A DNA stretch of 64,000 nt from Perkinsus chesapeaki. Taxonomy: Eukaryota > Perkinsozoa > Perkinsida > Perkinsidae. This document shows positions 12,130 to 23,300 of this stretch, piece after piece. The translations under genes and the position numbers were made by a program. Numbering within the stretch: the first letter of the stretch is position 1; every line of letters starts with the position of its first letter. Location: positions 28,591 through 92,590 of the forward strand of contig JAAPAO010000067.1 in the NCBI GenBank assembly GCA_013115145.1, written 5' to 3'. The notes beneath the pieces were generated by a model. That model saw nothing but the letters and a program-made list of their open reading frames with translations. It did not search any database and was not told the DNA's origin.

Positions 12130-13875
12130 TTAGAGGAGATTACAATAACTACAATATGACTGGAGCATTTCAGAGGGAGACGTTAAGTGAAGGGAATGCG
12201 AAATATAGCGAGTGAGAAGCTACTTGAACGATGAAGCGGAGGAGTTATCATAAGATATGATTCACAATGACACACAGTACAATTTTCTCGAGTCCAAATG
12301 TTATTGAAGCTACTTGACTTTGGAGTCAATTGAACAACCCACGGAGTATCATTCGAGTTCGACACCATAATCGGCAGATATTTCATCTCGCCGATCAGAA
12401 AGATACTTATTAGCTCAGAATGATGTTCCCTAGCATGCCTTCGCTACTATTACTATGCAAGTCATTTCAAACCAGTAGTGAGTGCTCCTTTCTTCAACTG
12501 GGAAAAATCAATTTTTATATATTGGGCGCGCGCTAGTTTCCTGCGCAGGCGTACGCGTTTGGACGGCTGTCCTGTTTCGCAACGTGTCACGGTCCCACAG
12601 GCACCTTATCTTGGGGATAGGTACCAGGTGCCTTGAGGGGCCGGGTCACCTATTCCACACCTTGCCCTCTACGCACTTTGCCTCGTGAGACTCACTCATA
12701 ATCGTTGGATAAAAAGGCGACCCTACGTCTCCAGCGAGTGAATAATGTTAAACATAGCAAAATCGGTCGATCCTTGATCTATGTTGTTTGTGTACATTTA
12801 AATACAGGTTAAGTTGGATTCCGGAAACATGGGACACACAGCGGAACTCGCGAAGCATGAGCGCACGCGTGACACGTGTTGAGGACGCCACTGGGGCAGC
12901 AAGCACTGGAGGCCCCCGGCCCCATGCGATTAGCGCATGGGGCACCGGGTGTCGGCACCCCACAACCCAAACCGAACATAAGACCACCCGGCTGCGGTAT
13001 GCACGGGTTACTTAACTCTTGAAATGCCTATAGTCAGCCCTCAGCTGCAAAGCAGGTCCACGTGCGATATGCGGTTAAATTTAATTAAACGCTGCGAGAA
13101 ATTACCTCCCTTAATGCCATTCAACAGACTATTTTCTCGAGGCTGGTTCAATCCGTTCAGGTGAACGTGGTCATAAAACTTGTGGCCCAATTGAGAAAGG
13201 CAAGCGATAGACATTTTAACATCGCTACGGTTATTCTACGACTTCTAGTGGACACAATTGAAGTCTCGCGCTTGCAGGAGCGCATTGGATCTCCAAGACG
13301 TCGATCTCTTTGGAGGATAGGAGAGAATTCTCCCAGCCGCGAAGCATGTACAGAGTCACTATCTTGGACAAACGTCATGGGTTTCTGACGTTCTCATTGA
13401 ATTGATGCCAAACAAGGACTGCGATCGAGAACACTTGTAAGGGATGCTATTTGGGTGTTCCGTTATGCTTCACAGTTAACACAACAGTTAGGAAGATACC
13501 CAACAATAATGATATGTAACAAGAGCAATCACCGGACAATTAGCTAAGGCGGTAGTTATTGTGTAGCTAGAATCATATGAGTGTGCAGGACCTGCACCTG
13601 GTGTATGTCTGGAAATACAACGCGCCTCCGGTCATGCCACAAAACGAAGTTACTTCATACTTATTGAGACTCAACTCGAGAATTCATTTAACCAGAGAAT
13701 TTCTTTGACTAAAGAGATGTAGAGCCTGTGTCTAAATGGCCCATTTTGAAGTCACGCTTGTACGGAGCGTGTTTTTGTCTCTGACATTCGCTATAATAAT
13801 AGATGTGGTAATGAGAAGAATAAATGTAGCGTAAAGCCACAAGGACACCTTACTACGCTGAGCGTAGCACAACGA
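12130..13875. other. Intergenic DNA with one strong hairpin
   Basis: Only short unrelated reading frames were seen. GCCCCATGCG at 12919-12928 pairs perfectly with 12934-12943 around a 5-nt loop. The plus-strand frame at 13161-13388 is open, but I could not connect it to anything. Confidence 0.45.
12919..12943. repeat. Perfect hairpin, 10-bp arms
   Basis: Arms GCCCCATGCG and CGCATGGGGC with loop ATTAG, in intergenic DNA upstream of ACSL. Confidence 0.85.
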
Positions 13876-16194
13876 TTAGGACTCGTCTAATCGAGCAAAA
13901 GATACTTTATGTAATGAAGCATCGAACTGAGTATAATAGTTCCTGAAATAAGGCTTACCAAGGAACCACTTATCTCTGTGATCCGGATGCAGAATTTCGC
14001 CAAAGAGAACCCTGCAAGTACCACAATCAATAGTACTAGGAGCTGTATAATCTTCTGGTTTGAATGTAATTTTAACCTCACCTCCGCCATAACGTTGTAA
14101 CACTATATGTACATCCGGTAACTTCTTAACATCTTTACATAAAACCGTCCACCCTTGCTTAGCGTCCTTAACTTCTAGCTTATCCAACGTAGCCTTATTC
14201 AGAGCACTGGCCATCTCGTCTATGAGGTTATCAAGAGCATATGTTGGAGCATATATTAGTGGATAGGCACTGGCGAACCCAACCTCGCTGAAGTCTTTCA
14301 CCTTACCAAACGGTGTGGATTGCCCATTTCTAGTAGTATAACCTCGTATACCATTGACCCTAGGCCAAGTGCTGTTGTCAATTGGTCTTAGTGCACTACT
14401 CAGCTTACCTTCTGTAAGTGAGGGAGGGAGTCTAAACCCACCGAGAGAAAGGATCCCGAGGGCGTCAGTGGGCGAACGTTGACCATAGATAGAGAACTGT
14501 TTATGATTCTCTAGAGGTAGTTTACTCATTTGAGACAGTAGTGAAGGTCCTAGTAGTGACGTATCTGGGAAGGCAAGTCCAAGAGACTGGTAACCATTAG
14601 GATAGGCGCTGGATCCAAACTCTGAAACCGCAGTTATTGGAATCTTCACCGAAGTTGCTCCAATGGTCACGTAAGTGCCCTCGAGCGAGTAAATAGAACG
14701 ATTGGTTAACATAGGATCTGTGTATTGTATTGGTACCTTATTTGGACAGTCGTGACTGTTGAGCGCTGCCGTGCAGCTATAGCACTCCTCCGGACGGCCA
14801 CAACCTTCGCTCAGGATCGTCTTATCCAGGAGTATGATAGAATCCACCGAAGTATCAGCAACAACGTTGAGAGGTTGACGATCCACTGTTAAAATAGTTA
14901 CCATGTCGTAGTCCAGAGCAAGTTGGATAGAGCCGTAGAGGGACGACGGCTTGGACTTCTGGTTGAAGTAGATCCTATTCTTTGGTTTGAACGAGAACGC
15001 CATATTATTAGCCCGGAATGCCGGCCAACCCAAAATAACATATGGCCTGTTATTATTTTGATTCAGTCTGGTAAAACTATCATCTTTAGGAGCACCGAAT
15101 AGCCATCTACATCTACCATCACGTTTGTCGCCCAAAGGCATGACAGTTGCCCAATTCGGGATCAGAAAGCTCCTGGTGGTTGATCCGTGAGCGAAGAAGA
15201 CAAAGTTGAACTCCCAGTCAGGTAAATCGTCCACCACTTCACATGGGATAGTGTACCCTTCGATGGCATCTTCGACCGCAATCTTGGTCAAAAAGTGCCC
15301 TGTCCTTTTGAGAGCATCATTCACAGCCTTAATGTATTTAGAGTACAGGTCCTCACTTCTAACATAAACCAGCGGTGCCCCGGAAACGATACCACAGAAT
15401 GGAGCAACGGGTCCGTGGTTCCACCCGGCACTGGCATATAGTGTCCGGGAATTGCCGCCAAAATTGGCAGCTACAGAACCAGCCGAACCCATGTAGTGAC
15501 TTTGGCGAAGATCCTTGAAGAGCTTCCTGAGATCCTCGTGGAAGTCAAATGCATCATTCTCAAAGAAGCCCTCCTTTTCGGGGTCGAGGCCATATTTTAC
15601 ACTTCCCGGTGGACCAAGCGGAGAGTCTGCCGAGAAAATGCCGAATGCACAATGTTCAGCGAGCTTATTGGGCGCACCATAGAGTTGCTCGAAGAATAGC
15701 CCTTCGGCGGTGCTTTCCTTCCCTTGTACGCCAGCAAAGCCAAGACCAAACCTAGTGTCAACAGGGCTCTCAACCCCCGGTCTTTTGTCATCAGGCTCCA
15801 AGTATACGATATGCTGTATATTCATACTCTTCGTTTTGTTACCATCTAACGATACTTCAGCGGTAGTATCAGCAAAACGCTGGGCATAACCATAGTACCC
15901 AGAATCGGTTGCTGCAGTAATTGGAGCTCGGGGGCAACGCTCATAACAGTTGTAGCACTTGTCGCCCGAGCAAGTGCGTTCGTGACCAAAGGCTCCTCGT
16001 GGCTGATGGGTATGAAGCCTTACCGAAGGGGCACCGGTATCGACAGTCCCAAGTACAATCTGGCCGTCGAACATGATGGTCGAACGGAAATCGTAGGTTA
16101 AAGGCAAGGATACTTGGCAGTCTACCAGCAGCATCAATGTCGACCCACACAGAAGGTACCAACACAAGGTGATAGAGTATAATGAGTGTTCCAT
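13876..16194 (-). CDS. Secreted protein with two tandem pepsin-like (A1) units, mostly degenerate catalytic motifs
   Basis: Single uninterrupted frame. The first M is at 16266, but the M at 16194 opens a good signal peptide (MEHSLYSITLCWYLLC), so I prefer it. The architecture suggests two bilobal aspartic-protease-like units in tandem. The first lobe has VDTGAP, the canonical catalytic triad motif. The matching position of lobe 2 reads IVSGAPLVY, the second unit has VADTSVDSIIL, and its last lobe reads FASAYPLIY. Only one of four expected DTG/DSG motifs is intact, so ordinary pepsin activity is unlikely. A cysteine-rich stretch (CSGDKCYNCYERC) follows the DTG, and a related one (CGRPEECYSC) occupies the equivalent place in unit 2, supporting internal duplication. 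Lack of introns contrasts with the housekeeping genes around it. Function unknown; a secreted binding or pseudoprotease role is inference. Confidence 0.8.
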   Translation of the reverse strand: MEHSLYSITLCWYLLCGSTLMLLVDCQVSLPLTYDFRSTIMFDGQIVLGTVDTGAPSVRLHTHQPRGAFGHERTCSGDKCYNCYERCPRAPITAATDSGYYGYAQRFADTTAEVSLDGNKTKSMNIQHIVYLEPDDKRPGVESPVDTRFGLGFAGVQGKESTAEGLFFEQLYGAPNKLAEHCAFGIFSADSPLGPPGSVKYGLDPEKEGFFENDAFDFHEDLRKLFKDLRQSHYMGSAGSVAANFGGNSRTLYASAGWNHGPVAPFCGIVSGAPLVYVRSEDLYSKYIKAVNDALKRTGHFLTKIAVEDAIEGYTIPCEVVDDLPDWEFNFVFFAHGSTTRSFLIPNWATVMPLGDKRDGRCRWLFGAPKDDSFTRLNQNNNRPYVILGWPAFRANNMAFSFKPKNRIYFNQKSKPSSLYGSIQLALDYDMVTILTVDRQPLNVVADTSVDSIILLDKTILSEGCGRPEECYSCTAALNSHDCPNKVPIQYTDPMLTNRSIYSLEGTYVTIGATSVKIPITAVSEFGSSAYPNGYQSLGLAFPDTSLLGPSLLSQMSKLPLENHKQFSIYGQRSPTDALGILSLGGFRLPPSLTEGKLSSALRPIDNSTWPRVNGIRGYTTRNGQSTPFGKVKDFSEVGFASAYPLIYAPTYALDNLIDEMASALNKATLDKLEVKDAKQGWTVLCKDVKKLPDVHIVLQRYGGGEVKITFKPEDYTAPSTIDCGTCRVLFGEILHPDHRDKWFLGKPYFRNYYTQFDASLHKVSFARLDES

Positions 16195-17730
16195 TGGTGG
16201 TAGAACCAAAGTTGAAACTAAAAAGGACGCATTATGTAATGTACTGCACAAGGAAGCACAGCTCACCGCGCCTTAAGCTCAGCTAGCTATCGCGTAGCTT
16301 TCTCGAAGCTTACTGACCCCCGTAAGGTGCGGCGCGATGTGGAGCGATATAGTATATTCAGTTCTTCACCCAACTCGCGTCAGACCGCTATCCTGCCAAT
16401 AGCAGGGCACCAAAACACATTGGCTAGCGAATCATCTAGTGATTTGTACCCCTCAGAGATCAAGCTGTTAGTGATGTGTCTGACTCAGTTTATTTGTTGA
16501 TATGCGTGTGCGCCCTGTAGTTGTACGCATACGCATAGCTAAGTCGGTGCAAAAGGCTCCCTTGATGGTTAAGCTCGGCTTTCATTTATCTCTAACTTGA
16601 GTTACACCAGGGCGACTCCTCTTCCCCTCCCACTACTGGTCCCTTAACTGCTCAACCTTTACACAAGCTTACGAGTGAATGAAAGTTGAGAAACAGAAAA
16701 CACGGTACAATGCATGACAAACGTGTCACAGTCGTGTGACGCGAAATCCTGCTGAAGCAACCTACAATATTGCCCCATGCTTAGTACCAGCTCGAGATGA
16801 CACTGTGTTTCCCGAGTTTAATTGTTCGTATAACAATGACATGAATTCTCTAAATTTCCCACTCGGGTCAATATCCGAATCACTTCCACGTTGCGGGACC
16901 TCTGCAAGCAGCAGACTCGATAAGTGCATGCGTGTCGATTGCAGCGTTACCACGCTCCATGCTCTAGGATTTAAATGATTATCAAAGATGGATAACTACA
17001 CCGGCGCGTCAGTGTAATGATTAGATGTAAGATTGCTAGGTCTTATGCTTCGGACACAACAGGTATATCCTTTCCTCGTTGAGTGAGCCTAAGTTTCAGC
17101 TAAATTTAGCCAAGACGCATGATTCGAGCCTTCTATCGAATGCAGCATAATCAGAGTTACGCGCCTTGTGCGAACAGTTTGTTGGATTTCGTACACTGTA
17201 TGAATCACTGGCTGATTTACCACTCATCACATGTCTAGCTGTCCGCAATCGACCTTGCCTGGTTAAACACTTCCCTCGACACCACTCAACTCCATCGGCG
17301 CGTACATTTACGAACCCGCCTAAGCTATTTTCGAGAAATTCGGCTAGGCTCGTCGACGGAGGTGAATCGAGGAGTGGCAAGGCGGCCCGAGATTATAGGG
17401 CCTTCGCTATTAGCACGAGTAGCTATTCTATATTGTATTTGCCTCAATAATGTCGGCTAATTCAGAGTCTGAATTTCAAACAGTCCAATTATTAAAACAA
17501 CTACGCTACCTGTAAGGCCTTTAAATCTAGCCAAGTTGACACAAGGGTATGGATGGATGGTACGGAACGTGGAGTAGGGCAGTTAATCAGATCCCAGGGA
17601 AGGTTCAATCACGTATTAACCACACCAGCATCGCGCGCTTCGGACGGCTCTGCTCCCCTGGAGGCAGCAGGGGCGGTCACACAGCTCCCTGAAGATATAG
17701 AGAAGCCCTCAATTTGAAGATCGCATTGGC

Positions 17731-17747
17731 GACGCCAACTTGGCGTC
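17731..17747. repeat. Palindrome, 8-bp arms
   Basis: GACGCCAA and TTGGCGTC around a single C. Confidence 0.8.
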
Positions 17748-18411
17748 TCGTGAAGTAGAACGTATCTCAAAGTCTCCACAGATTGGCATCATTACTAATG
17801 ATTCATTATTCGGTGCTTCGAGTCGGTGGTGAGCGGAGATCTTGTCCATTTTCGCAACCTAGATACGTCGGCCCTCTCAAACAATGGGGCCCATTGAATG
17901 GGCTCTCTATTATCAGTAGGGAGTTAATACAGTAGTAGGCTACTAGGGAGTCCCTAGTTCCGAGATACTCTTGGAAGTGATACGCGGACCATCTCCTACA
18001 GCAGTGACTGTCAAATGCTTCTTAGGAGCGTGACTGCTGATGCAGTCCGCTTCAAGTTCAATAGGCTTCAATAGGCTTAGAGTCCTACTCGCCAAGAGTC
18101 ACTCTTGTCAAGAGCTGCAATATCTTCATAAATCTTTATAGGCTCAACGTCAGATTTGCTTCCTGGTCTAAGCGCCAGGTCAAACCCTGAACGCTATTCT
18201 GTCATCTAATCGGAACGGACTGTTCCCTCCATGCGGGATTGAATGTACCCTTCCTGTTCCCTATGCCTCTTCACGCAGCCTTCTCATTAGCTAGCTGAAG
18301 TTACTAACTGTCTTCACCCGCCTCATTATACTCAATCTCGCTCACACCTGTATAGCATCCGCTACAGATGATCTGTACCAGAGCCTTTTGTAGGGAGAAG
18401 GTAATGTGGGC

Positions 18412-18458
18412 TCCTTTTGATCATCGGGGAGAATGATTCTCCCCGATGATCAAAAGGA
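18412..18458. repeat. Perfect 47-bp palindrome, 23-bp arms with one central base
   Basis: The left arm 18412-18434 and right arm 18436-18458 are exact reverse complements with a single G at 18435. This is too long to be chance and would form a near-loopless cruciform or hairpin. Confidence 0.95.
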
Positions 18459-18554
18459 TTCTCCGGAAATCTGTAGTTTACAGACTGTATATGACTTTGC
18501 TTTTTTAAGTTGAAACGGAGCCCAATTTGACAAATCGAATTTGTGTCTTAATGA

Positions 18555-18571
18555 CCTGGTACAGTACCAGG
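18555..18571. repeat. Palindrome, 8-bp arms
   Basis: CCTGGTAC and GTACCAGG around a single A. Confidence 0.8.
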
Positions 18572-18882
18572 AATGGCGTCCATTGGAATACCTACCGAAA
18601 GTGGAGATACTCTCCTTATAGCAGGATAAGGTGATGAGGGAGCGGTGGTGTTTGAGGAAGGCAGATGTAGGCGAAAATACTTTGAAGACGAGGGGATGGA
18701 TGTAGAGGGCAGCATAAGAAGACTGAGGATTTAGGGCACTGAAGCAGCTAGATCTTATTAGGAATTAGATAAATGATGTACTTTCACAGGGAATCGAACA
18801 ATGGACCTTTCGATTGCCTCCATTGATCAGCTTTGAAGACTGCATGGCAATCGCTATTTTTCTTCCCACCAGCCACCCTTAT

Positions 18883-18939
18883 TCTCATCCAAGCCGGCCC
18901 TACTTTAGGCTCTAAAGTTTAGGGCCGCCTTGGATGAGA
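18883..18939. repeat. Imperfect long hairpin
   Basis: Outer arms TCTCATCCAAG and CTTGGATGAGA pair exactly. The inner GGCCCTACTTTAG and CTAAAGTTTAGGGCC pair with small interruptions around GCT. Confidence 0.75.
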
Positions 18940-19061
18940 TTAGCGGGTTTAATTCTTAAGGGCACCTGAACATCTTCCTGGAGTCCAGGAATCCTGGTGC
19001 CCGAGCGCCTATCTGATGAGGTTGCGAGCAGCTTCGGAGTCGGCTTCGTCTGAATGCGTCC

Positions 19062-19080
19062 TCCGAGAATCATTCTCGGA
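19062..19080. repeat. Palindrome, 9-bp arms
   Basis: TCCGAGAAT and ATTCTCGGA around a single C. Confidence 0.85.
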
Positions 19081-20309
19081 TGAGTCACTCCTGAGAAGGA
19101 ATCGAGCAAGACCGAAAAAGTGTTTCTTCGGCACACGATGCTCTCGGCGTGTTTCAATGGAAAGCCTTCTTTATCAACCCTTTACCATGTATCCTGATGA
19201 GTGTAAGAGTTGTCCAACCGCTCTTCTGTAGCCGCATCTCACTGATGTATTAATATGCGTGAACTTATTAAGTACGTATACTGCGGTATCGTCGTGGTTA
19301 AACCACGGTGGTTCCTAGAGTTTCATCATACTATGAACTATGCTATGCTATGAACTGTTCATACTATGCTCTCCCACAGTTGGGTTGAAGTGGGACGTAT
19401 ATGTTGGATAAAATGGTACAGGATGATCACCTTTGAAAAGCTTTTCTCTTCTGAAACGACAGCAAAACTGTTAAGCTGGATGAAATAACAATGAATGAAG
19501 TAATGATGGATCAGCAGATACAATGGCACCACTGGACCAACTGGCCACTGGACGTAATTGTACTGGATCAGATGAGATCCACTCAATCGATTCTGCTCGG
19601 TCACATGAAGCTACGAGTCCTTGCATTCCCCCTACTGCTGTGGTCGGTCGCAGGTGTGGCGCTCTTTGCGCGAATAACCTAATTGAGCACGCGTACGGTC
19701 ACCGTACTGCGGTGTAAGTCGCGAAGGGAAGATTCGCCGGAATCTTTTATCCGTGCTGTTGGTTCACCTACGCTTCATTATTCCTCCGAGGTCTCGAGTC
19801 ATTAGTAAGTACCTCGACATATTGTACGTCGAAGCTGTATTGCCTGCCCCGCTGAGCACTACTTCGTAAAAAGCCTTTGGGATTGCGTTACCAGAGTCAC
19901 CCATCGTCTACCGACAGTACCAATCGACGTCGCGAGCACGACTCCGCCCACAACATGCCTAATTTGTGTCGAATCGTGCGAATTATCATTGCTAGTGCGC
20001 AAGTTGTTATTGCGCTGATTACAGCGGAGCGAAACACATTCAAAGTTGTGGTTTACGGGTCTCTTCCACAAGCAACTCACCCATGAACATGACAACTTGA
20101 CGTAAAATCGTTTACCACCGAAACCCTAGAGTGGATTCGATGGTATTTAGGTGATTTTTCTCGTGACGTTTTGCGCTTCGTATGGCGGCGCAAAACAGCG
20201 CCATTTAAATCTGCAACTGTTCCCTTGCTGTATATCACATTCATATGAGTGTCGCGTTTACCTCTTAATTGTGGTCATTGCTTATGGTCTTTCTTGGTTT
20301 GTTGTAGAG

Positions 20310-23300
20310 ATGCCATCGCTCAGTTCGGCTCCCCCAGCAGCTCTAGGGGGTTCTATAATGAACTCCCATATCAAGTTGCAATACTGTCCTTCACCAGAAG
20401 TAAGCCGGGGACTGCAAGTTGACCTATTTTGTATCGTTGGCAAGTTGACCTATTTTGTATCTTTAGATTGCCTGTCTTCGTATCATGGATGCGATATCGC
20501 ACTATGGACATTCCCAGGCTACCACTGCACCATCTCATACCAGTAAGGTTGACCATGCTTCTGGTCCCTGTAAAGATACCTTGTAGGGATTCTCCGTATT
20601 GAGTGCCCGACATCTCTCACCATCGAGAGCGCTGATGGGTTGCCGAAGTATCTCTTACGGCTATTACGTTACCAATGCTTTGGACGACAGTCTCGTAAGT
20701 ATCTTGACGCAGTAATTGGGTTCTCAGAGCTGAGTCCTTTCCAAAAGCCTTCTATTTAACGCGGTGGACGGTCTGCGAGTTTTTCACATCAGGCAGGTTA
20801 TTGCAGTGTCACCATGGCGCCTTGAATCCATTATCGAGTTCGTAATCGATTACCGCATTGCATTTTACGTGTAGAATGGCTGTTGAGTAGCAGCTGAACA
20901 AGAAATAAGTATTGAAGGTCTCCTCAGTCTGTTGCTTTGTCAGGTTCCCTATTTGTGGCGCGTGACTGTTCTTATTCTCTGGCTGGATGGGGCCAAGCCC
21001 ACGTTGCATCCTCATTGGAGACTATGCTATTAGCTGATACCGACAAGAGTGTTAGATACGTTGGAGGTTAGTTCGTGTCCCATGGCAACTTAGCTCCATT
21101 TTATTAATTTAACTTTTACGTGCTAATTTCAAGCATTTCCGACTCGATATATTACTGACTTCAGTTTGATATTTCCGACATTTCGTATAATATTTTCAAT
21201 TTTCGGTGAATTTCGGGGCGCTTTTTGTCTTGAATAATGAGAGATAAATGTGGCCAATGATCTCACAAACCACATCGGAACCTCTCCAGAGTTCTTGGTA
21301 GTTTTGTTTCCATCAGTCTGCCACTTTTCCCGTATTAGCACTCTCCGTCTCGGAATCACCCATTGCTATCGCACACTTGACTTGTCGTCATTCTCTCAGG
21401 CCGCCGATTCGACGAGGATCGAGCGGTAGGCCATGAATGGCGCGATTTCTTCCGCGATCCAACTCAAGAGTAATGCCGCAGTAGTAAACTGCTGCCTGGT
21501 TGATCGTCTCTATCATCAGGTACTGGGTACTACCTCGTCTGGAGATATCAACAGATGGTATCTTTCCTGATATCACGTGCACGGTCGCAGCTAATCTGCT
21601 TTATGACGATCGCACTGGCAATATTCTTAAAGGAGAATCGGATGAGGGTAGTATTTTATGGGTGTTGTGGCGGGAGCGGTAGAGGTGATTTTCAGCTCTG
21701 TCAACATTGGTCTCCTTTAAATGGCCGACGATGCTCAGCGATCTTAGTACTGGTCCGGCCCCTCTGCCACCCCTCTCTGGCGATATAGCGCAGGCAAACA
21801 CGCTGGAAGAGTAATAATGGTTGCGGGGTTCGAACGCAGGACCTTCGGATTAATTTGAAGAGGATCGGCGCTCGACTATTAGGCTAACATTTCTCTTAGA
21901 TACACTGATACTGTCAACACAGCTATTTCCAAATTCCGTAACGGTTCTTTAGATAAAGTGGTAAGCTGCTAATCTATTGCATACCGCTCCTCCCTTATAT
22001 AGTAATGCTTTTGCAGGTAATTTCCCTTCGGTCCACGTTAAGTTTTGTTGATTCCGCCAACCCGATGGATCCCATCGATTGGCTTATTACTGTTGTTGAA
22101 GCAGTACCGGATACCAAAAGATATGTAATATATTTACCACGCGGGATGCTGCTCCTGCCACGTCGAGAAAAAATCATGTGGAAAAATTCTTGGTGTTTCC
22201 GTGCTTCCCTACTCTGTGCAGCGAAGTTTGAATGCATTATAATCTCTTCCCACCGCCTATCACTATCATTGAAGGTTTCATTTAGAAGGTCGTTCCTAGG
22301 AGGGTTTTCTCATTCTTGTCTTATGTCAGACTATCTATCTGGAGCCCCCGGTCGGCGGTGACAGTGCTTTCGTTTGCCTAACTCCCGAAAGACTTTGCCG
22401 TGTTGTGGGTGGCCATATCGATACGGAGGCGGTCGCTGGCACTTGGAAACCATCTGAGATCAACACTAAAGATGAAGTAAAGGCTTCGAGAGGGGATGGT
22501 AGTGTAGTTCGCTTCAGGCCGATGTAAAGCGAACTACCGAGCATAGCACCGTGACTAAGTACATAAAGGGCATACTTTGTCGGAAGGCACATGACGTAAG
22601 GGTCGGGGAATTGTGGGCCAATTTGGTTACATTAAATTGCTTATATTGATACTTGCTATATCTTACCATGCTTGATATATTTACTAATGTGTGGTTAGCT
22701 TTTATAGCATTATCTTTTAATACCGTATTTCTCTCAACTTTATGATAGGTAGTACGTGTCTGTAACCTTTTCATTATCAGGTACACGTTAGTAAGGTTCA
22801 TCTATTGAAATTAAAGGAGTTGGTGCATTGCAAGCAGATGCTTGAGGGAACAGTTGACTTGGTCTCCAACTGTGCTGAAACTAACGTCAATGGTAGTAGT
22901 ATTACTACTTTAGGCTAGTACTAGGATCTAGCATTTCCTACTACTGTAGTAGGAAATGCTGATACCTCTATTCTCAGCGCAGTATGGCTATAGTCTCTCG
23001 GCACTCCTTGCTTGATGTGGCTTTGGAGGTCCACCGAAAAGCCTTATGTTTATGCTCTTTAATGAACTTAAAACTGAACGAAGAGTATGTTTTATTTATT
23101 TAAACTCGTCTTTGTCACATTCTGCATGCTTCTCAGAATCGATCTACTGTACATTGGTTCTAAGGTACTGTTGAAGCCCCAAGGACCGGCCGAGAGGTGC
23201 TCGAGTGGCTGCTCCGAGATCTGCATCCTACTCCGGCGGTGGGAGGTCAACCGTTAAAAGATGCTATGACATTTATTAGAGCTCGAGAGCCGTTTGATAG

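Larger units (their letters stand above)
16267..20150. other. Gene-poor, palindrome-dense intergenic region
   Basis: No convincing coding exon was seen on either strand; the open frames at 17096-17450 and 18912-19231 have no family resemblance. The interval from 17.7 to 19.7 kb carries many perfect inverted repeats, annotated separately. A tRNA-like B-box (GTTCGATTCCC on the minus strand) lies at about 18793-18815. Confidence 0.5.

Noticed and set aside
17096-17450. Overlapping 94-residue frames on both strands
   Set aside because: Mirror-image open frames with no recognisable content in palindrome-rich intergenic DNA.
21821-21892. A functional tRNA on the minus strand
   Set aside because: D-arm and B-box resemble a tRNA, but acceptor and T-stems do not pair. 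Treated as tRNA-derived.
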